Positions 13,010 through 21,759 of a stretch of DNA of 64,000 bases are shown one piece after another. Source of the DNA: Pantoea sp. RIT-PI-b (GTDB taxonomy: Bacteria > Pseudomonadota > Gammaproteobacteria > Enterobacterales > Enterobacteriaceae); the NCBI RefSeq assembly GCF_001187905.1, contig NZ_LGIS01000017.1:186001-250000 (forward strand), given 5' to 3'. The notes under the pieces are model-generated. The model was given only the letters and a program-made list of their open reading frames with translations, made no database searches and was not told the DNA's origin. Position 1 is the stretch's first letter. Every line of letters starts with the position of its first letter. Both the position numbers and the translations under genes were made by a program.

Positions 13010-13846
13010 ATGGACGTACGTCAAAGCATTCACAGCGATCATGCCAAATCCCTGGATACCACCGGTTTACGCCGCGAGTTTCTTATCGAAAAAATTTTCG
13101 ACGCCGATAACTACACCCTGACTTACAGCCATATCGATCGCATCATCATCGGCGGCGTAATGCCGGTGCATAAAGCGGTGACCATCGGTCATGAAGTGGG
13201 TAAACAGTTGGGCGTCAGCTACTTCCTTGAGCGCCGCGAACTGGGTGTCATCAATATTGGTGGGCCAGGTGTCATTGAGGTAGACGGCAAAACCTGGGAG
13301 ATTGGCCAACAGGAAGCGCTGTACGTGGGACAAGGTGCACAGAGCGTCATTTTTCGCAGTAGCGATGCTCATCAGCCTGCGAAGTTTTACTACAACAGCG
13401 CGCCAGCACATACTCACTTTCCAGACAAGAAAATCACCCTCGACGAGGCCGTAAAAGCCACCTTAGGCGATGCCGCCACCTCCAATCGTCGCACCATCAA
13501 TAAATTCATCGTGCCGGACGTGCTGCCGACTTGCCAACTGACAATGGGACTAACGCGTCTCGATGACGGCAATCTGTGGAATACCATGCCGTGCCACACC
13601 CACGAGCGGCGTATGGAGGTCTATTTCTACTTTGATATGGCCGATGACAGCGCCGTGTTTCATATGATGGGCCAGCCGCAGGAGACGCGTCATTTATTAG
13701 TACACAACGAACAGGCGGTGATTTCACCCAGCTGGTCAATTCATGCTGGCGTTGGAACGCAACGCTATACCTTTATCTGGGGCATGGTGGGTGAAAACCA
13801 GGTGTTCGATGACATGGATCACGTCAACATCAGCGCGCTGCGCTAA
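13010..13846 (+). CDS. kduI: 4-deoxy-L-threo-5-hexosulose-uronate ketol-isomerase
   Basis: Isomerises 5-keto-4-deoxyuronate, a product of unsaturated galacturonide breakdown, to 2,5-diketo-3-deoxygluconate. From ATG 13010 ([13 protein letters not shown]) the product has 278 residues, the family length; the frame runs seven codons further up without support. It is a cupin-fold metalloenzyme: the metal ligands are in [16 protein letters not shown] (H-x-H and Glu) and [19 protein letters not shown] (His). kduD follows 13 bases later, so the two consecutive pathway steps are co-transcribed. Confidence 0.96.
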   Translation: MDVRQSIHSDHAKSLDTTGLRREFLIEKIFDADNYTLTYSHIDRIIIGGVMPVHKAVTIGHEVGKQLGVSYFLERRELGVINIGGPGVIEVDGKTWEIGQQEALYVGQGAQSVIFRSSDAHQPAKFYYNSAPAHTHFPDKKITLDEAVKATLGDAATSNRRTINKFIVPDVLPTCQLTMGLTRLDDGNLWNTMPCHTHERRMEVYFYFDMADDSAVFHMMGQPQETRHLLVHNEQAVISPSWSIHAGVGTQRYTFIWGMVGENQVFDDMDHVNISALR

Positions 13847-13859
13847 CAAGGAGCGAAGC

Positions 13860-14621
13860 ATGATACTCAACGCATTTAATCTTGAAGGCAAAATCGCGCT
13901 GGTGACCGGCTGTAACACCGGATTAGGCCAGGGCATGGCACTCGGGCTGGCGCAAGCGGGCTGTGACATTATTGGCGTCAATCGCGCGGGGCCAGATGAT
14001 ACCCAGGCCAAAGTCGAGGCGTTAGGCCGTCGCTTCTGGTCAATTCAGGCCGATCTCACTAAACCCGCCGTCGTGCCACAGATTGTGCAACAGGCTGTCG
14101 CACAGGCCGGGCGTATCGACATTCTGGTTAATAATGCCGGCATTATTCGCCGCGAAGACGCACTTAACTTCAGTGAGCAGGATTGGGACGATGTGATGAA
14201 CATCAACAGTAAAAGCCTGTTCTTCTTGTCGCAGCAGGTGGCGCGGCAGTTTATCGCGCAAGGCAACGGCGGCAAGATCATCAACATCGCCTCCATGCTC
14301 TCGTTCCAGGGCGGGATTCGCGTACCGTCTTATACCGCCTCGAAAAGTGCGGTCATGGGATTAACCCGCCTGATGGCCAACGAGTGGGCGAAACACGGCA
14401 TTAACGTCAATGCCATCGCGCCGGGCTACATGGCAACCAACAACACCGAACAGCTGCGCAGTGACGAATCGCGCAACGAGGAGATTCTCGGCCGCATTCC
14501 ATCAGGTCGCTGGGGCATGCCGGACGATATGATGGGTCCCATCGTGTTCCTCGCCTCCAGCGCCTCGGATTATGTCCAGGGTTACACTTTAGCCGTCGAT
14601 GGCGGATGGTTAGCACGCTAA
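13860..14621 (+). CDS. kduD: 2-dehydro-3-deoxy-D-gluconate 5-dehydrogenase
   Basis: Short-chain dehydrogenase that reduces 2,5-diketo-3-deoxygluconate to 2-keto-3-deoxygluconate with NADH, the step after KduI. The 253 residues equal E. coli KduD. Cofactor motif TGCNTGLGQG near 17, NNAGIIRREDAL near 90, catalytic Ser in IINIASMLSFQGG, YTASK (Tyr-Lys) and C-terminal GYTLAVDGGWLAR. SD AAGGAG lies eight bases before ATG. No pectate lyase or kdg gene is adjacent, so this is a two-gene uronate module. Confidence 0.95.
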   Translation: MILNAFNLEGKIALVTGCNTGLGQGMALGLAQAGCDIIGVNRAGPDDTQAKVEALGRRFWSIQADLTKPAVVPQIVQQAVAQAGRIDILVNNAGIIRREDALNFSEQDWDDVMNINSKSLFFLSQQVARQFIAQGNGGKIINIASMLSFQGGIRVPSYTASKSAVMGLTRLMANEWAKHGINVNAIAPGYMATNNTEQLRSDESRNEEILGRIPSGRWGMPDDMMGPIVFLASSASDYVQGYTLAVDGGWLAR

Positions 14622-14704
14622 GCTAACCCGTTCTTTTCCCGCGTCATTGTGGCGCGGGAATGCCAAAATTATTAACGCTTCGTTACAGCGTCACCATTCT
14701 CATT

Positions 14705-14741
14705 CACTGGATAAATCCCTATACTGGATGCATCGACAGTT
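14705..14741 (+). promoter_or_regulatory. Tandem LexA (SOS) boxes upstream of ydjM
   Basis: TACTGGATGCATCGACAGTT (14722-14741) has the CTG-N10-CAG core of the LexA operator. Overlapping its left end is a weaker box, CACTGGATAAATCCCTATAC (14705-14724), matching only in one half. E. coli ydjM carries the same pair of overlapping boxes. The strong box ends 20 bases before the ydjM start. Confidence 0.85.
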
Positions 14742-14761
14742 TTATGCAGCCAGGTTTTATC

Positions 14762-15352
14762 ATGACGGCCGAAGGCCATATTATCTTTGCCATTGCCAGC
14801 GCCATTTTTGCCAAGCGCGCGGAACTGACGCCAGTGATGGCCAGTGCCGATTGGTGGCATTTAGTGCCTGCTGCGCTTCTCACCTGCCTGCTGCCCGATA
14901 TCGATCACCCGAAATCCGTATTAGGCCAGCGGCTGAGGTGGCTATCGCATCCGATTGCCCGCGCTTTTGGCCATCGCGGTTTTACCCACAGTTTGCTGGC
15001 CGTGGCGCTCAGCTTATGGCTATTTCAGATCAATGTGCCCGCCGACTGGTTTCTCCCCGCCGATGTGCTGCAGGGGATGACGCTGGGTTATCTCAGCCAT
15101 ATCGTCGCCGACATGCTAACGCCAGCGGGCGTACCCTTGTTATGGCCCTGCCGCTGGCGCTTCCGTTTACCGATACTGAATAGCCAGAAAGGTAACCAAT
15201 TTGAGCGTGCGCTTTGCCTGGCATTAGTCGGTTATGCTCTGTGGTTCCCACCCGGGCTGCCCTCTTTTGGTGCTAATGGTTGGCCGGAACAGCTGTTTAA
15301 TACGCTACAAAATGGCGTCGGTCGGCTGGTTAATGGTCAAAACGGTCAATAA
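14762..15352 (+). CDS. ydjM: YdjM family SOS-induced membrane protein
   Basis: A 196-residue membrane-bound metal-dependent hydrolase-like protein (YdjM/LexA-binding inner-membrane family, DUF457). ATG 14762 gives MTAEGHIIFAIASAIFAKR, the family start and the E. coli length. Conserved histidine/aspartate patches LLPDIDHPKS, FGHRGFTHSLLAV and GYLSHIVADMLTPAGVPLLWP suggest a metal site near the membrane; the reaction is not known. LexA boxes directly upstream put it in the SOS regulon. No clear SD is visible before this ATG. Confidence 0.92.
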   Translation: MTAEGHIIFAIASAIFAKRAELTPVMASADWWHLVPAALLTCLLPDIDHPKSVLGQRLRWLSHPIARAFGHRGFTHSLLAVALSLWLFQINVPADWFLPADVLQGMTLGYLSHIVADMLTPAGVPLLWPCRWRFRLPILNSQKGNQFERALCLALVGYALWFPPGLPSFGANGWPEQLFNTLQNGVGRLVNGQNGQ

Positions 15353-15505
15353 CCCGACAATTCAAGCGATAAAGTTATAAAACATTCTTTTTGGGTATAA
15401 GCCCGCTCCGCACTGAACTGATAACATTCCCAATATTCCCTAACGGGGACTTACTGTTTTCTGCGCCATCATAATCTGATGGCGCAGCACCTTCTGGAGT
15501 TGAGC

Positions 15506-16897
15506 ATGGATATTCCCCTAATTATTAACATCGTGGCGTTTGTCGCGCTGCTGATTCTGCTGAATCGCATTGGTAATCAAAGCTGGAGCCTGTCAAAGCG
15601 CGTATTGACCGGTTTGGTATTGGGCGTGGCCTTCGGTCTGGCGCTGCAAACCATTTACGGCGAAAACAGCGCCACGGTAAAAGCATCGATTGGCTGGTTC
15701 AACATCGTCGGTAACGGCTACGTTCAACTGCTGCAAATGATTGTGATGCCGCTGGTGTTCGCCTCTATCCTGAGTGCGGTAGCGCGTCTGCATAATGCGT
15801 CGTCGTTGGGCAAAATCAGCGTACTGACCATTGGCGTGCTGTTGTTCACCACAGCGATTTCTGCGCTGGTCGGCGTGATGGTGACCGGCTTGTTTGGCCT
15901 GAGTGCTGAAGGTTTGGTACAAGGCGCGCAGGAAACTGCGCGTCTGAGTGCGATTCAAAGCAACTATGTGGGCAAAGTGGCCGACCTCAGCACGCCACAG
16001 TTGCTGCTGTCATTCATCCCGAAAAACCCGTTTGCCGATATGGCCGGTGCCAATCCAACCTCGATCATTAGCGTGGTCATTTTTGCTGCCTTCCTCGGTG
16101 TGGCAGCGCTGCAACTGCTGAAAGATGACAAGGCTAAGGGCGAGCGCGTACTGGTGGCGATCGATACCCTGCAATCGTGGGTGATGAAGCTGGTGCGCTT
16201 GATCATGAAGTTGACGCCGTACGGTGTGCTGGCGCTGATGACCAAAGTCGTGGCGGGTTCTAACCTGCAGGACATCATCAAGTTAGGTGGTTTCGTGGTG
16301 GCGTCTTACCTCGGCCTGGCGATCATGTTTGCTGTGCACGCGCTGCTGCTGTCGGTCAACGGCATCAACCCAATGCGCTTCTTCCGTAAAGTGTGGCCGG
16401 TGATTACCTTCGCTTTCACCAGCCGCTCCAGCGCCGCGAGTATTCCACTGAACGTGGAAACGCAAACGCGTCGTCTTGGTGTGCCGGAATCTATCGCCAG
16501 CTTCTCAGCCTCGTTCGGTGCCACTATTGGTCAGAACGGTTGCGCGGGTCTCTATCCCACCATGCTGGCGGTGATGGTTGCGCCTACGGTGGGTATCAAC
16601 CCGTTTGATCCGATGTGGATTGCCACGCTGGTGGGGATTGTCACGCTGAGCTCTGCGGGTGTTGCGGGCGTCGGTGGCGGTGCAACTTTCGCCGCGCTGA
16701 TTGTGCTGCCCGCGATGGGCCTGCCAGTGACGCTGGTCGCACTGCTGATCTCCATCGAGCCGCTGATCGATATGGGCCGTACCGCGCTTAACGTTAACGG
16801 CTCAATGACCGCCGGGTCACTGACCAGTCGCTGGCTCGGTTTGACCGACAAGCAAGTGCTGGAGAGCGACGAGCACGCCGAACTGGCGCATCGCTAA
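15506..16897 (+). CDS. tcyP: L-cystine:proton symporter TcyP
   Basis: Inner-membrane cystine importer of the dicarboxylate/amino acid:cation symporter family (E. coli YdjN). From ATG 15506, six bases after SD GGAG, the product has 463 residues, exactly the E. coli length; the frame opens nine codons earlier. Family blocks: [21 protein letters not shown], the serine-rich re-entrant loop [13 protein letters not shown] (hairpin 1), the unwound [13 protein letters not shown] and [23 protein letters not shown] (hairpin 2). The C-terminus DEHAELAHR matches E. coli. In E. coli it is CysB-controlled; no such site was identified here. Confidence 0.96.
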   Translation: MDIPLIINIVAFVALLILLNRIGNQSWSLSKRVLTGLVLGVAFGLALQTIYGENSATVKASIGWFNIVGNGYVQLLQMIVMPLVFASILSAVARLHNASSLGKISVLTIGVLLFTTAISALVGVMVTGLFGLSAEGLVQGAQETARLSAIQSNYVGKVADLSTPQLLLSFIPKNPFADMAGANPTSIISVVIFAAFLGVAALQLLKDDKAKGERVLVAIDTLQSWVMKLVRLIMKLTPYGVLALMTKVVAGSNLQDIIKLGGFVVASYLGLAIMFAVHALLLSVNGINPMRFFRKVWPVITFAFTSRSSAASIPLNVETQTRRLGVPESIASFSASFGATIGQNGCAGLYPTMLAVMVAPTVGINPFDPMWIATLVGIVTLSSAGVAGVGGGATFAALIVLPAMGLPVTLVALLISIEPLIDMGRTALNVNGSMTAGSLTSRWLGLTDKQVLESDEHAELAHR

Positions 16898-16914
16898 CGT
16901 CTTATGATTCCGAT

Positions 16915-16948
16915 AACGGCAGGTCGCGAGGTCTGCCGTTTTTTTTTG
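16915..16948 (+). terminator. Terminator after tcyP
   Basis: Stem ACGGCAG/CTGCCGT (16916-16922 with 16933-16939) followed by nine T. Confidence 0.92.
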
Positions 16949-17095
16949 CCTTTTTCTGTCGAATTCGCCCCAATCATGGTGCCAGCGTCAGGAAAGCGTT
17001 AAGCGTGGTAAACAGAGGAAAAATCGACGGCTTTTCGCTTGAGTTTTCCCTCAGGAAGGCCAATTCTGCTGCTCATCACAGCAGGAGAATCACCG

Positions 17096-17479
17096 ATGAA
17101 AAAAGTTATCGCCTCGCTGCTGGCGTTAACCTTATTAACGCCAGCTATCAGTTTCGCTCATCCCGGCGGTTGGGGTCCCGGCCCAGGTCCACATTGGGGT
17201 GGAGGCCCGCATTGGGGCGGCCCGGGCCCGTTGCGCTTCTTACCGGAAGCGGCAACCGCCGTGCTACTGGGGGGACTCACCTATTACGTGCTAAACGGCA
17301 ACTACTATCAGCGTCAGGGCGACACCTACGTGGTGGTCCAGCCGCCTGAAGCGCCGCCCGGCGGCGGGATGCGCGTGCTGGATTTCAACGGCAAGCGCTA
17401 CTACGTGCAGGAAGGTCATTACTACCAGCGCGAGATTGGCGGCGATTATGTCGAAGTGCCACGCCCTTACGGTTTATAA
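17096..17479 (+). CDS. DUF6515 family small exported protein
   Basis: A 127-residue protein with a signal peptide (MKKVIASLLALTLLTPAISFA-HPGG). The mature protein begins with a Gly/Pro/Trp/His-rich stretch, repeated GPHWGG units to about residue 47, a short hydrophobic segment AATAVLLGGLTYYVLNG, and two related units YYQRQGDTYVVVQPPEAPPGG and YYVQEGHYYQREIGGDYVEVP, the pattern of DUF6515 periplasmic proteins. The role of the family is unknown. The frame opens 57 bases earlier but only ATG 17096, six bases after SD GGAG, gives the signal peptide. It faces osmE across a shared terminator. Confidence 0.78.
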   Translation: MKKVIASLLALTLLTPAISFAHPGGWGPGPGPHWGGGPHWGGPGPLRFLPEAATAVLLGGLTYYVLNGNYYQRQGDTYVVVQPPEAPPGGGMRVLDFNGKRYYVQEGHYYQREIGGDYVEVPRPYGL

Positions 17480-17492
17480 GCGCGACAACGAA

Positions 17493-17519
17493 AAACGGCC
17501 CGTCAATGACGGGCCGTTT
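17493..17519. terminator. Bidirectional terminator between the DUF6515 gene and osmE
   Basis: Perfect 12-base-pair inverted repeat AAACGGCCCGTC/GACGGGCCGTTT (17493-17504 with 17508-17519) between two convergent genes, with A/T runs on both flanks. Confidence 0.9.
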
Positions 17520-17537
17520 ATAATTCTACTGCTGCGC

Positions 17538-17873
17538 TTACTGAGCCGCTTGCGGATCGGTATCGTAATCTTTACAGCTCTGGAAGCCATAATTCATCAC
17601 GCGACCGGTATCGTTATAGCTAACGAAGTAGGTCTGAGGTTTGCCGTCGCGCTCGCCAATGACATAAGTCTGGCAAGTACCACGCGCGTGAACCATGGTG
17701 ATCTCCGTGGAGGCTGGACCGGCAATCTGGCGCACCTGATCACGCGTCATCCCTTTCTTCACATCTTTCACTACTGGCTTGGTCACGTAGCTTTCAGCTT
17801 TGTCATAAGTCGTACAACCCGACAGGGCTGCCAGCGTCATAGCGGCAGCGATACATCCCATCACTTTATTCAT
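17538..17873 (-). CDS. osmE: Osmotically inducible lipoprotein OsmE
   Basis: Small outer-membrane lipoprotein of the SmpA/OmlA (BamE-like) fold. From ATG 17873 the product has 111 residues (E. coli 112): signal peptide [20 protein letters not shown] with lipobox LSGC, then [44 protein letters not shown] and the conserved end [10 protein letters not shown] nine-codon longer frame lacks family support. In E. coli it is induced by high osmolarity and in stationary phase. The exact molecular role is not established. Confidence 0.94.
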   Translation of the reverse strand: MNKVMGCIAAAMTLAALSGCTTYDKAESYVTKPVVKDVKKGMTRDQVRQIAGPASTEITMVHARGTCQTYVIGERDGKPQTYFVSYNDTGRVMNYGFQSCKDYDTDPQAAQ

Positions 17874-18065
17874 GTTGTTGTTCCTCGTTTTTTTGTCCAT
17901 GTGAGATAAGCCTGGAACATAAATCCAGATTTATCAACTTTATGGGATAAATTTCACCAAAATCCGAAGCGTTAGGTTTTCGTAAAAATGCTGTGTTGGC
18001 GCGCTACGCTTCGTATAATCCCCCGCGAAAAAATACCGATAGTGATGAATTAAGACAGAGGATAA

Positions 18066-19256
18066 ATGACACCTGCACCTTCTAACCGCCTGGCTTATGC
18101 CATTACGCTTGGCCTGCTCGCTGCGCTCGGGCCACTTTGTATCGATCTTTACCTGCCTGCCCTGCCGGAACTGGCGCGTGATTTGCAAACGGAAACCGCC
18201 ACCGCGCAACTGAGTTTGACCGCCGGCCTGCTCGGTCTTGGCGCGGGCCAGCTGCTGTTTGGGCCGATGAGTGACAAATTTGGCCGCATCCGGCCGCTGC
18301 TGTTATCGCTGGTGCTGCTGTTTATTGCCTCAATTGGCTGTGCGCTGGCCAAAGACATCAACGCGTTGCTGATAGCGCGTCTGTTTGAAGGATTGGCGGG
18401 CGCAGGCGGCGCGGTACTGTCGCGCGCGATTGCTCGTGACATGTACAGCGGCCATGAATTAACGCGTTTCTTTGCGCTACTGATGCTGGTCAACGGATTG
18501 GCACCGATTGGTGCACCGGTACTGGGCGGCGCGTTAATGACAGTACTAAACTGGCGCGGCATCTTTGTGGTGCTGGGCTGTATCGCTGTGGTGTTGATTT
18601 TCCTCGCGCGCTGGAAATTGCATGAAACCTTACCCGCCGAACGCCGCAGCCAGGGCTCGATCTTTTCCGCCTGGGCAGCGCTGGGCCAGGTGGTGACGCA
18701 CCGTCAGTTTATGGGCTTCTGCCTGACGCAGGGTTTTATGATGTCCGGCATGTTCGCTTACATCGGCGCTTCGCCGTTTGTGCTGCAACAACTGTATGGT
18801 CTGACACCGCAGGCCTTCAGCTTCTGTTTTGCTGCCAACGGCCTCGGCCTGATTATTGCATCACAAACCAGTGCGCGCCTGTGTCCGCTGTGGGGCGAAT
18901 ATCGCGTATTGAAAGGCGGTCTGACGCTGGCCTTCGTCGCATCCAGCTGCTTGCTGCTGGCGGGACTAACGGGAGCGACGCTGCCGATTCTGTTGGTCGC
19001 CCTGTTCTTCACCATTGCCAGTAATGGTGTTATTGCCACTACCGCCTCATCGTTGGCGATGCAGAGCCAGGGACAACGCGCGGGCAGTGCTTCCGCCGTA
19101 ATTGGCGTGGGCATGTTCACCTTTGGCGCCATCAGCGTACCGATCACTGGCCTTGGTGGCACGTCGGTGGTGAGCATGACGGGCACTATTTTTGGCTGCT
19201 TTATGCTAGCGATTGTGTCGTTCAATTTGTTAGTACAGAAGTCAAAAAACGTCTGA
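18066..19256 (+). CDS. Bcr/CflA family drug:proton antiporter
   Basis: Inner-membrane major facilitator protein of 396 residues with 12 predicted helices. Family signatures: LCIDLYLPALPELARDL in helix 1 (the D-x-Y-L-P motif of Bcr/CflA), GAGQLLFGPMSDKFGRIRP (MFS motif A between helices 2 and 3), RLFEGLAGAGGAVLSRAIARDMY (helix 4) and MLVNGLAPIGAPVLGGAL (antiporter motif C, helix 5). Members export chloramphenicol, sulfonamides, bicyclomycin or small metabolites; the substrate cannot be read from sequence. Clearly not orthologous to PunC, and not close enough to E. coli Bcr to use its name. It starts at ATG 18066 between osmE and nadE on opposite and same strand. Confidence 0.85.
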   Translation: MTPAPSNRLAYAITLGLLAALGPLCIDLYLPALPELARDLQTETATAQLSLTAGLLGLGAGQLLFGPMSDKFGRIRPLLLSLVLLFIASIGCALAKDINALLIARLFEGLAGAGGAVLSRAIARDMYSGHELTRFFALLMLVNGLAPIGAPVLGGALMTVLNWRGIFVVLGCIAVVLIFLARWKLHETLPAERRSQGSIFSAWAALGQVVTHRQFMGFCLTQGFMMSGMFAYIGASPFVLQQLYGLTPQAFSFCFAANGLGLIIASQTSARLCPLWGEYRVLKGGLTLAFVASSCLLLAGLTGATLPILLVALFFTIASNGVIATTASSLAMQSQGQRAGSASAVIGVGMFTFGAISVPITGLGGTSVVSMTGTIFGCFMLAIVSFNLLVQKSKNV

Positions 19257-19270
19257 TTTGCCAGCAAATA

Positions 19271-19305
19271 ATCCGCACAACAAACCGTGCGGCTTGTTGT
19301 TTGCC
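19271..19305 (+). terminator. Weak hairpin after the Bcr-type gene
   Basis: CCGCAC pairs with GTGCGG (loop of about eight bases), followed by a T-rich but interrupted tail CTTGTTGTTTG. Candidate terminator 15 bases after the stop. Confidence 0.45.
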
Positions 19306-19373
19306 GACAGAGGCGTTAGCTTTAGCAGATGATTCGCATTGTGCCGTCAGGCTACTGACTTGAGGAGAGATTC

Positions 19374-20201
19374 ATGTCTTTGCAACAGGAAATCATTGAA
19401 GCCCTTGGGGTTAAGCCCGTTATCGACCCGCAGCAGGAGATCCGCGTCAGCGTTGATTTTCTGAAGTCTTACCTGAAAGCCCATCCCTTTTTGAAAACGC
19501 TGGTGCTCGGTATCAGCGGCGGACAGGATTCCACTCTCACCGGCATCCTGTCGCAAACCGCGATTCGTGAGCTGCGTGAAGAGAGCGGCGATAACGATTA
19601 CACCTTTATCGCTGTCCGCTTGCCCTATGGCGTGCAGGCCGATGAGCAGGATTGTCAGGACGCATTGGCCTTTATTCAGCCGGACCGTACGCTGGTGGTA
19701 AATATCAAAGAAGCGATTCTGGCCAGCGAGCGCGCACTGAAAGAGGCCGGTATTAGCGTGTCGGATTTCGTACGTGGTAATGAAAAAGCCCGTGAACGTA
19801 TGAAAGCGCAGTACAGCATCGCCGGCATGACCAAAGGCGTGGTGGTCGGCACTGACCATGCGGCGGAAGCCATCACCGGTTTCTTCACCAAATACGGTGA
19901 CGGCGGCAGCGATATCAACCCCATTTTCCGCTTGCACAAAGGCCAGGGCAAACAGCTGCTAAAAACGCTGGGTTGCCCGGAGCACCTTTATCTCAAGCAT
20001 CCTACCGCCGATCTGGAAGACGATCGCCCAGGCTTGCAGGATGAAGTGGCGCTTGGCGTCACCTATCAGCAAATTGATGCTTATCTGGAAGGCAAAACCA
20101 TTGATGCCGCAGCGGCCAAAACCATTGAAGGCTGGTATCTGAAAACCGAGCATAAACGTCGCCCGCCGATCACCGTGTTCGACGACTTCTGGAAGAAGTA
20201 A
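19374..20201 (+). CDS. nadE: Ammonia-dependent NAD(+) synthetase
   Basis: Last step of NAD synthesis: adenylates nicotinic acid adenine dinucleotide and amidates it with ammonia. The 275 residues equal E. coli NadE. The ATP pyrophosphatase P-loop SGGQDS is at residues 48-53; [20 protein letters not shown] and the substrate lid segment [17 protein letters not shown] follow; the C-terminus is [10 protein letters not shown]. No glutaminase domain, so it uses free ammonia. SD GAGGAGAG is a few bases before ATG. Confidence 0.97.
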   Translation: MSLQQEIIEALGVKPVIDPQQEIRVSVDFLKSYLKAHPFLKTLVLGISGGQDSTLTGILSQTAIRELREESGDNDYTFIAVRLPYGVQADEQDCQDALAFIQPDRTLVVNIKEAILASERALKEAGISVSDFVRGNEKARERMKAQYSIAGMTKGVVVGTDHAAEAITGFFTKYGDGGSDINPIFRLHKGQGKQLLKTLGCPEHLYLKHPTADLEDDRPGLQDEVALGVTYQQIDAYLEGKTIDAAAAKTIEGWYLKTEHKRRPPITVFDDFWKK

Positions 20202-20210
20202 GCGCGCCCC

Positions 20211-20240
20211 GTTTCCCGCCGTCGGTGCGGGAAACTTTCT
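20211..20240 (+). terminator. Terminator after nadE
   Basis: Nine-base-pair stem GTTTCCCGC/GCGGGAAAC (20211-20219 with 20227-20235), then TTTCT. Lies nine bases past the nadE stop and before the cho promoter. Confidence 0.8.
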
Positions 20241-20278
20241 CCTAACCGCTGACTGGCGAGAAAAAGCACAGTTTGATA

Positions 20279-20298
20279 CACTGGATGGACAACCAGTA
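20279..20298 (+). promoter_or_regulatory. LexA (SOS) box upstream of cho
   Basis: CACTGGATGGACAACCAGTA has CTG-N10-CAG (20281-20283 and 20294-20296) with TA at the right end, 13 bases before the cho start codon. cho is a known LexA target in E. coli. Confidence 0.85.
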
Positions 20299-20311
20299 AT
20301 CGGAGTGTGCT

Positions 20312-21172
20312 TTGGTCAGACGTGCAGCCAGCCACCGCCTCGATTTCGATGCGGCAGCAATCTATCAATATCCTGAACATCTACGTCAGTGGCTGGAAGG
20401 CTTACCCAATCAGCCGGGCGTGTATACCTTTCACGGTGAAAGCGAAAATCTGCCGCTGTATATCGGCAAAAGCGTCAACCTGCGTAGTCGGGTAATGGCG
20501 CATTTTCGCACGCCAGATGAAGCCAGCATGCTGCGTCAGGCGCGGCGCGTTAGCTGGATCCCCACCGCCGGCGATGTGGGCGCGCAGTTGCTGGAAGCGC
20601 AGATGATCAAAACCCAGCAGCCGCTGTTCAACAAGCGTCTGCGCAAAAATCGTCAGCTCTGCTCGCTGCAGTTAGGCGAAGGTGCACCGCGGGTGGTGTA
20701 TGCCAAAGATCTCGACTTCTCGCGTTCACCCAATCTATACGGCCTGTTTCGCAGCCGGTTTGCCGCGCTGGAGAAGCTGAAAACCATCGCCGATGAGCAA
20801 CGCCTGTGTCACGGTTTGCTGGGGCTGGAGTCTTTGCGTCCAGGGCGCGGCTGTTTTCGTGCCGCCCTTAAGCGCTGCGCGGGTGCTTGCTGTGGCAAGG
20901 AGTCGGTCGCTGAGCATCAGCAGCGTTTGCATGCCGCGTTAGAGCAGATGCGCATCATGTGTTGGCCATGGCAAGGCCCGGTAGGCATGGTTGAACGTGG
21001 TGCAGATATCACGCAGATCCATGTGATCGATCACTGGTTTTGGCTGGGGTCGGTGAGCAGCGAAGCCGAAGCACGCCAGCTGCAGCGCGCCTCACACGGC
21101 TTCGATCATGACGGCTATAAAATCCTTTGTCGCCCGCTGCTATCGGGCGTGTTCCCGCTGATTGAGTTGTAA
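20312..21172 (+). CDS. cho: Excinuclease Cho (UvrC-like GIY-YIG endonuclease)
   Basis: Homologue of the N-terminal half of UvrC; in E. coli it makes the 3' incision at UvrB-bound lesions, especially bulky ones. Starts at TTG 20312 (MVRRAASHRLDFDAAAIYQYPEHL) after SD CGGAG, the same N-terminus as E. coli Cho. The GIY-YIG nuclease domain occupies about residues 30-115: GVYTFHGESENLPLYIGKS, with the catalytic Arg in NLRSRVMAH. A C-terminal region keeps the UvrC-like cysteine cluster CFRAALKRCAGACCGKES. 286 residues against 295 in E. coli, short at the C-terminus. SOS-controlled through the LexA box just upstream. Confidence 0.94.
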   Translation: MVRRAASHRLDFDAAAIYQYPEHLRQWLEGLPNQPGVYTFHGESENLPLYIGKSVNLRSRVMAHFRTPDEASMLRQARRVSWIPTAGDVGAQLLEAQMIKTQQPLFNKRLRKNRQLCSLQLGEGAPRVVYAKDLDFSRSPNLYGLFRSRFAALEKLKTIADEQRLCHGLLGLESLRPGRGCFRAALKRCAGACCGKESVAEHQQRLHAALEQMRIMCWPWQGPVGMVERGADITQIHVIDHWFWLGSVSSEAEARQLQRASHGFDHDGYKILCRPLLSGVFPLIEL

Positions 21173-21178
21173 AACAAA

Positions 21179-21238
21179 ACCGCCGACGTTGCCCAAAGTA
21201 TCGATGCAAGTTCGAAAGCAGTGGACAACGTCGGCGGT
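21179..21238. terminator. Long-stem hairpin between cho and spy
   Basis: Perfect 13-base-pair inverted repeat ACCGCCGACGTTG/CAACGTCGGCGGT (21179-21191 with 21226-21238) around a 34-base loop. On the minus strand it is followed by TTTTGTTTT, so it is a terminator for spy; on the plus strand no T-run follows. Confidence 0.7.
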
Positions 21239-21261
21239 CTCTATTCAGTTAGCGAAAGAAC

Positions 21262-21759
21262 TTATTCAGCATCAGCCGGCGGTGGCGGCGTTTTGCCATC
21301 GTGCGGACCTTTCTCGGTTAAGCGCTTCTCAAAGTTCGCGTTGTATTGTTTCTTCTGTTCAGGTGTCAGCACGTTATAAATTTTGTTCTGAGTCTCCATC
21401 ATCTGCAGAGCGCGATCTTTCGCATTCGCGGTCATCTTCTCGGCCTGCGCCTCAGCTTTGGCCCGGTCAAAGGTATCTGAAGCGATGATGCTGTGGTCAG
21501 CGCGACGCTCTTCCAGCGACGGACGCTTCATATCTTTATGGCCATCACGCAGGATGGTTTTGATCTGCGCTTTCTGCGCATCAGTCAGGTTAAGGCCTTT
21601 GAACATCATCTCCATGCCGTGATGGCGCATCGGCGGCTTATGCATCGGTTTTTCACTGCCCGCGGGTGGCGGAGTCAGGTTGTCTGCCGCTGCATGGACG
21701 ATATTGGCGGCACCCAGTGCCATTGCGGTAGCCAGGAACACAGAAGTTAATTTACGCAT
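21262..21759 (-). CDS. spy: ATP-independent periplasmic chaperone Spy
   Basis: Cradle-shaped periplasmic chaperone that prevents aggregation and lets clients fold while bound; induced through Cpx and Bae envelope stress systems in E. coli. From ATG 21759 (MRKLTSVFLATAMALGAANIVHA) the product has 165 residues; a 21-codon upstream extension is out of family. Two LTxxQ motifs mark the CpxP/Spy family: LNLTDAQKAQI and LTPEQKKQYNANFEKRLTE. The block RPSLEERRADHSIIASDTFDRAKAEAQ is Spy rather than CpxP. The C-terminus is a short proline-rich tail PPPPADAE. No paired GTAAA CpxR site was obvious upstream. Confidence 0.95.
   Translation of the reverse strand: MRKLTSVFLATAMALGAANIVHAAADNLTPPPAGSEKPMHKPPMRHHGMEMMFKGLNLTDAQKAQIKTILRDGHKDMKRPSLEERRADHSIIASDTFDRAKAEAQAEKMTANAKDRALQMMETQNKIYNVLTPEQKKQYNANFEKRLTEKGPHDGKTPPPPADAE

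Noticed and set aside
15964-16851. Minus-strand frames opposite tcyP
   Set aside because: Antisense to a gene with clear family motifs; no SD or family on the minus strand.
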